A DNA stretch of 64,000 nucleotides from Gordius sp. MW1 (lineage: Eukaryota; Nematomorpha; Gordioida; Gordea; Gordiidae). Shown here piece after piece: positions 61,001 through 64,000 of the stretch. The notes under the pieces are model-generated. The model saw only the letters and a program-made list of their open reading frames with translations. It did not search any database and was not told the origin of the DNA. The stretch is from contig OZ038533.1 in assembly GCA_964036665.1 (NCBI GenBank), forward strand, positions 10,314,413 to 10,378,412, given 5' to 3'. The translations under genes were made by a program, and so were the position numbers. How positions within the stretch are numbered: position 1 is the stretch's first letter; the number at the start of each line of letters is the position of its first letter.

Positions 61001-64000
61001 TAGTTTGTTGTATCGCAACGTGAGTGCTTAATTTTTTAAAAATGCACAATGCGATCATGATTTCAAAGTAATAGTTTTCTGATTCTGATAAATTTTTACT
61101 TGAGATCATAGAAACCACGTGTGAAAACGACAACTTTCATCGGATGAATACGGTTCAAAGAAAAATATGTGAAAAATTTTGAGGTAAAAATATTTATTTT
61201 TTTCAATTCTATGTGAAAGAGCATGAAAAAATATATAAAAGTAAGCCAATTTGAGAATCCTATTATCCTCGATTGACTTCCGAAAAGAGGTTTTAAGCTG
61301 CGAGAACTATCATTTTGACAAAAGACAACGTTTTATTGTTGCGATTAGTTTGTTGTATCGCAACGTGAGTGCTTAATTTTTGAAAATGGCTCTATGCGAT
61401 CATGATTTCAAAGTAATAGCTTTCAGATTCTGATAAATTTTTACTTGAGATCATAGAAACCACGTCTGAAAACGATAATTTTCATCGGATGAATACGGTT
61501 CAAAGAAAAATATGTGAAAAATTTTGAGGTAAAAATATTTATTTTTTTCAATTCTATGTGAAAGAGCATGAAAAAATATATAAAAGTAAGCCAATATGAG
61601 AATCCTATTATCCTCGATTGACTTCCGAAAAGAGGTTTTAAGCTGCGAGAACTCATTTTGACAAAAGACAACGTTTTATTGTTGCGATTAGTTTGTTGTA
61701 TCGCAACGTGAGTGCTTAATTTTTCAAAAATGCACTATGCGATCATGATTTCAAAGTAATAGTTTTCTGATTCTGATAAATTTACTTTTTATCATCGAAA
61801 CCACGTCTGAAAACGACAACTTTCATCGGATGCATACGGTTGAAAGAAAAATATGTGAAAAATTTTGAGGTAAAAATATTTATTTTTTTCGATTCTATGT
61901 GAAAGAGCATGAAAAAATATATAAAAGTAAGCCAATTTGAGAATCCTATTATCCGAGATTGACTTCTGAAAAGAGGTTTTAAGCTGCGAGAACTATCATT
62001 TTGACAAAAGACAACGTTTTATTGTTGCGACTAGTTTGTTGTATCGCAACGTGAGTGCTTAATTTTTCAAAAATGCACTATGCGATCATGATTTCAAAGT
62101 AATAGTTTTCTGATTCTGATAAATTTTTACTTGAGATCATAGAAACCACGTGTGAAAACGACAACTTTCATCGGATGAATACGGTTCAAAGATAAATATG
62201 TGAAAAATTTTGAGGTAAAAATATTTATTTTTTTCAATTCTATGTGAAAGAGCATGAAAAAATATATAAAAGTAAGCCAATTTGAGAATCCTATTATCCT
62301 CGATTGACTTCCGAAAAGAGGTTTTAAGCTGCGAGAACTATCATTTTGACAAAAGACAACGTTTTATTGTTGCGATTAGTTTGTTGTATCGCAACGTGAG
62401 TGCTTAATTTTTGAAAATGGCTCTATGCAATCATGATTTCAAAGTAATAGTTTTCAGATTCTGATAAATTTTTACTTGAGATTATAGAAACCACGTCTGA
62501 AAACGACAACTTTCATCGGATGAATACGGTTCAAAGAAAAATATGTGAAAAATTTTGAGGTAATAATATTTATTTTTTTCAATTCTATGTGAAAGAGCAT
62601 GAAAAAATATATAAAAGTAAGCCAATTTGAGAATCCTATTATCCTCGATTGACTTCCGAAAAGAGGTTTTAAGCTGCGAGAACTCATTTTGACAAAAGAC
62701 AACGTTTTATTGTTGCGATTAGTTTGTTGTATCGCAACGTGAGTGCTTAATTTTTCAAAAATGCACTATGCGATCATGATTTCAAAGTAATAGTTTTTTG
62801 ATTCTGATAAATTTACTTTTTATCATCGAAACCACGTCTGAAAACGACAACTTTCATCGGATGCATACGGTTGAAAGAAAAATATGTGAAAAATTTTGAG
62901 GTAAAAATATTTATTTTTTTCGATTCTAAGTGAAAGAGCATAAAAAAATATATAAAAGTAAGCCAATTTGAGAATCCTATTATCCGAGATTGACTTCTGA
63001 AAAGAGGTTTTAAGCTGCGAGAACTATCATTTTGACAAAAGACAACGTTTTATTGTTGCGACTATTTGTTGTATCGCAACGTGAGTGCTTAATTTTTCAA
63101 AAATGCACAATGCGATCATGATTTCAAAGTAATAGTTTTCTGATTCTGATAAATTTTTACTTGAGATCATAGAAACCACGTGTGAAAACGACAACTTTCA
63201 TCGGATGAATACGGTTCAAAGAAAAATATGTGAAAAATTTTGAGGTAAAAATATTTATTTTTTTCAATTCTATGTGAAAGAGCATGAAAAAATATATAAA
63301 AGTAAGCCAATTTGAGAATCCTATTATCCGAGATTGACTTCTTAAAAGAGGTTTTAAGCTGCGAGAACTATCATTTTGACAAAAGACAACGTTTTATTGT
63401 TGCGACTAGTTTGTTGTATCGCAACGTGAGTGCTTAATTTTTGAAAATGGCTCTATGCGATCATGATTTCAAAGTAATAGTTTTCAGATTCTGATAAATT
63501 TTTACTTGGGATCATAGAAACCACGTCTGAAAACGACAACTTTCATCGGATGAATACGGTTTAAAGAAAAATATGTGAAAAATTTTGAGGTAAAAATATT
63601 TATTTTTTTCGATTCTATGTAAAAGAGGGTAAAAAAATATATAAAAGTAAGCCAATTTGAGAATCCTATTATCCTCGATTGACTTCCGAAAAGAGGTTTT
63701 AAGCTGCGAGAACTATCATTTTGACAAAAGACAACGTTTTATTGTTGCGACTAGTTTGTTGTATCGCAACGTGAGTGCTTAATTTTTCAAAAATGCACAA
63801 TGCGATCATGATTTCAAAGTAATAGTTTTCTGATTCTGATAAATTTTTACTTGAGATCATAGAAACCACGAGTGAAAACGACAACTTTCATCGGATGAAT
63901 ACGGTTCAAAGAAAAATATGTGAAAAATTTTGAGGTACAAATATTTATTTTTTTCAATTCTATGTGAAAGAGCATGAAAAAATATATAAAAGTAAGCCAA
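58021..64000 (+). repeat. 345-bp satellite array, right end of window
   Basis: About 17 monomers of mixed A and B types without a clear HOR. GTAAGAAAATTTG variants occur near 58492, 59867, 60206 and 60897. A pentamer-scale duplication is visible: GTAATAGC then TTTCAG, and ACGATAATTTTC, near 59698/59753 and 61418/61473 (offset 1720 bp). The array runs off the end of the window. No gene is present. Confidence 0.97.

Noticed and set aside
511-63884. Recurring 60-76-codon open frames on both strands
   Set aside because: They recur with the satellite monomer, overlap each other on opposite strands, are created or destroyed by single indels, and have no recognisable domain. They are by-products of the repeat.
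1-64000. CRISPR-like array
   Set aside because: The repeated unit is the whole 345 bp with no unique spacers, and the composition and LTR element are eukaryotic.

Overview
The window is non-coding eukaryotic satellite DNA. About 62 of its 64 kb is one uninterrupted head-to-tail array of an AT-rich tandem repeat. The monomer is normally 344-345 bp (341-343 bp in some subfamilies), giving roughly 180 copies, all in the same orientation. I see no rRNA, tRNA, CRISPR array or recognisable protein gene. A dense satellite of this length, interrupted only by one LTR-type retroelement, points to centromeric or pericentromeric heterochromatin of a eukaryote. An animal, perhaps an insect, is my guess, but the sequence does not prove it.

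Layout: (1) 1-19267, left array of about 56 monomers near 345 bp, with local multi-monomer duplications (a 1035-bp trimer twice at 1035-3104, with a dispersed relative at 14.1-14.9 kb). (2) 19268-21317, one non-autonomous LTR retroelement of about 2.05 kb. Its two 540/542-bp LTRs show no substitutions, it has a polypurine tract and a primer-binding-like site, and it is flanked by the duplicated target GATC. The satellite phase resumes exactly after it. (3) 21322-28130, array with a trimeric subfamily of about 1022 bp. (4) 28131-40829, a young higher-order repeat (HOR) zone of 8-10-monomer units (2737-3418 bp). (5) 40830 to about 58020, a second HOR zone whose successive units are 5393, 5055 and 4351 bp plus a partial unit, each lacking different whole monomers. 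(6) About 58.0-64.0 kb, a mixed monomer array with a weak pentamer duplication (offset 1720 bp).

Each monomer carries the same set of conserved small symmetries: a 13-bp palindrome (TTCATC-G-GATGAA), a 7-bp-stem hairpin (GTTGCGA / TCGCAAC), an ATCATGAT palindrome, a 6-9-bp inverted repeat near the monomer junction, and a TATA-box-like TATATAAAAG. Two main lineages (called A and B here) differ at linked positions, and rare recombinant monomers join an A head to a B tail or the reverse. The most informative content is evolutionary: unequal crossing-over and conversion can be read directly from period changes, and a paralogous empty site at 24392-24395 dates the retroelement insertion relative to a local duplication.
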